A stretch of 6,224 nucleotides of DNA, taken from Saprospiraceae bacterium (lineage in GTDB: Bacteria > Bacteroidota > Bacteroidia > Chitinophagales > Saprospiraceae). A model generated the notes under the pieces. The model searched no databases. It was given only the letters and a program-made list of their open reading frames with translations, and was not told the DNA's origin. The DNA lies in the NCBI GenBank assembly GCA_020436955.1, contig JAGQWW010000164.1, positions 1-6,224 on the forward strand. The letters are read 5' to 3'. The position numbers and the translations under genes are program-made. The first letter of the stretch is position 1. Each line of letters opens with the position of its first letter. Positions 4,906-6,224 of the stretch are shown one piece after another.

Positions 4906-6151
4906 ACTTATTAACCACTATTTTCTTACTGATAGTTTTTTCACCATCTTTTAATTTCACGATATACCAACCCGCAGGCCATTGAGATATGTCAAGTGAC
5001 TGCAAGTCGCTTTGGTTGTGAACTTGTTTACCGAGATTGTTGGTAATAGTTAGGGTAATATTGCCGGGATTTTCATAATTAAACCGGATAGTATTTGTTA
5101 CCGGATTTGGGAAACATTCAAATGAATTAATTCCGGAAAGTTCTTTTGTTGAAGTAATCAATTGAACCTCCTGACCAGTTGTTATCACTGGAAATCCTTG
5201 TGGTGTAGAGCGTATCCCGACGAAATCCACCGCGATTGATGCACCAAAGGAGGTAAAGAACGGCCGGATTGCATTGAATTCCATATTTGCAACAACAAGG
5301 TCATTGTAATTAGCTTCTCCGTTTGAATGATTTTCAAACCTATCCACAATGAGGGTTTTGGATGGTGAAATAGTCGCTGCAATACTCATGATATTCCCAA
5401 CTTCTCTTTCTACGACAATAAATGGATAAAAATCACCTGGGAAAAAACCTCCATTGATAGTATCTCTTAGCACCGCATATATATCCATGGTATCGTTGGA
5501 TTGGGCGCCTGATTGATACCTAAAGCCTACCCTTTCAATATCGCCTGTATCACAAATGCCGTAAAATTTATTGTTATTGGCCGGTGCGACAAAATCAAAG
5601 GTTACCGGACTTGTATAAGCAACTTTAGGGGTTACATAAAGAAAAATCCCACCTGATCCTGACATTCCGGTATATCGCATCTTTCCATCAGACTCTTCCC
5701 AATTTGCATAGGAGCCAACATTTTCCCAGGTATCCATATCGACTACACCATCTTCAAAATCATCAAAGAAAAGGAATACTGATGTTCCATCAATTTCAGA
5801 ACTTACATTGGTGGTAGCCCCATAATAAACTTGCAATTCCAACCCGGAAGGATCTATATCCGGTATAGCAACATACAATATGTTCTTATCCCTGTTTGCA
5901 AGATCCTGAATAAAGAAAGGTAATGTATTACAATCTGCATCTACAACGCGTAAATCTGAACCATCCGCCAGCAATTTGCCCCCATCTACTAATGACTTTG
6001 AATCAAAGGGAATGGCAATGGTATGGGCAGCAATTGCAGCATCTGGCGTAAGGGTGATGGCCTTGTAATATTTAAATGTTGTAAAGCAATCTTGTGCTTC
6101 AATAGTACCAAAAATCAGTACGAAGCTTAAAAGGAGGTAAATGAATCTCAT
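4904..6151 (-). CDS. Exported DUF2341-like protein with T9SS type A C-terminal sorting domain
   Basis: This 415-residue protein is predicted to pass the inner membrane by Sec and the outer membrane by the type IX secretion system, ending on the cell surface or in the medium. A signal peptide (about 1-20, cleavage near IEAQ) is followed by a region (about 24-112) resembling DUF2341: YYKAITLTPDAA, a SDLRVVDADCNTLPFFIQD segment, then ILYVAIPDIDPSGLELQVYYG. The middle (about 125-315), starting FLFFDDFEDG, looks like a concanavalin/LamG-type beta-sandwich, as often follows DUF2341; no catalytic residues can be assigned. A Ser/Thr-rich linker leads to the sorting domain (about 344-415) with CFPNP, ITLTITNNLGKQV, PAGWYIVKL and terminal SKKIVVNK, all typical. 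The few cysteines include Cys22 and Cys74, which could pair. Function is probably binding or adhesion, but unproven. The start is the first ATG before an intact signal peptide. No partner gene lies in the window. Confidence 0.88.
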   Translation of the reverse strand: MRFIYLLLSFVLIFGTIEAQDCFTTFKYYKAITLTPDAAIAAHTIAIPFDSKSLVDGGKLLADGSDLRVVDADCNTLPFFIQDLANRDKNILYVAIPDIDPSGLELQVYYGATTNVSSEIDGTSVFLFFDDFEDGVVDMDTWENVGSYANWEESDGKMRYTGMSGSGGIFLYVTPKVAYTSPVTFDFVAPANNNKFYGICDTGDIERVGFRYQSGAQSNDTMDIYAVLRDTINGGFFPGDFYPFIVVEREVGNIMSIAATISPSKTLIVDRFENHSNGEANYNDLVVANMEFNAIRPFFTSFGASIAVDFVGIRSTPQGFPVITTGQEVQLITSTKELSGINSFECFPNPVTNTIRFNYENPGNITLTITNNLGKQVHNQSDLQSLDISQWPAGWYIVKLKDGEKTISKKIVVNK

Positions 6152-6154
6152 AGT

Positions 6155-6180
6155 ACTTTGGTTTTTTGTGAACCAAAAGT
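6155..6180. promoter_or_regulatory. Inverted repeat just upstream of the exported-protein gene
   Basis: ACTTTGGTT (6155-6163) and AACCAAAAGT (6171-6180) are inverted copies with one extra A/T in one arm, separated by 7 bases. The repeat lies 3 bp before the start codon and overlaps the candidate -7 element, so it could be an operator or, if transcribed, a leader hairpin limiting access to the start. Chance is possible in AT-rich sequence. Confidence 0.35.
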
Positions 6181-6203
6181 TACAGAATTATTTACCGACC
6201 CAA
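6174..6203 (-). promoter_or_regulatory. Weak candidate promoter of the exported-protein gene
   Basis: On the minus strand, TAACTTTTG (6174-6182) resembles the -7 consensus TAnnTTTG with one extra base, and a TTG (6201-6203) lies 18 bp further upstream as a possible -33 core. Transcription would start about 10-15 bp before the ATG. The match is imperfect. Confidence 0.25.
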
Positions 6204-6224
6204 CTTAAAATTTGAAGTTTTTTT

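Noticed and set aside
4614..5382. Minus-strand 75-codon (4614-4841) and 65-codon (5185-5382) frames
   Set aside because: The first is antisense to the receptor C-terminus; the second is an alternative frame within the exported-protein gene. Neither shows domain or start support.
1..6224. tRNA, rRNA or riboswitch
   Set aside because: No cloverleaf, rRNA segment or known aptamer pattern was recognised on reading either strand; no covariance-model search could be run.

Overview
The window reads as a chromosomal segment from a member of the Bacteroidota. Supporting signs are a TonB-dependent outer-membrane protein with an N-terminal carboxypeptidase-regulatory-like domain, a secreted protein ending in a type IX secretion (T9SS) sorting domain, a LytS/LytTR-type two-component pair, absence of clear Shine-Dalgarno sequences at most starts, and C6/G6 and 7-bp intergenic repeats of a kind common in this phylum. 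The style would fit Saprospiria or Flavobacteriia, but genus cannot be read from the sequence.

Layout. Bases 1-532 contain no convincing gene and are rich in repeats: a perfect 11-copy heptamer array (1-77), a doubtful 28-residue ORF (76-162), a 233-bp IS4-like miniature element (188-420) with matching inverted ends and a 10-bp target duplication, and a degenerate heptamer array (467-529). Next, on the minus strand, come a LytTR response regulator (533-1234) and, 6 bp away, its membrane histidine kinase (1241-2257), apparently one kinase-first operon. A 208-bp divergent intergenic region (2258-2465) carries an 8-bp direct repeat with 21-bp phasing, a candidate LytTR operator. On the plus strand follows a 793-residue TonB-dependent outer-membrane receptor (2466-4847). 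A strong terminator hairpin (4868-4905) separates it from a convergent minus-strand gene for a 415-residue exported protein with a DUF2341-like N-terminus and a T9SS sorting tail (4904-6151). The last 73 bases hold that gene's putative promoter and an inverted repeat.

How the genes may work together. The kinase has four membrane helices and no large sensor domain, so it probably senses an envelope or membrane signal and phosphorylates Asp53 of the regulator. The regulator's LytTR domain would bind direct repeats in the shared divergent region, controlling its own operon and possibly the adjacent receptor. This link is inferred from gene order and the repeat. The exported T9SS protein is adjacent, but nothing in the sequence ties it functionally to the receptor. 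No wholly new system is evident; the best leads are the miniature element inserted into a C/G palindrome and the phased repeat in the divergent promoter region.
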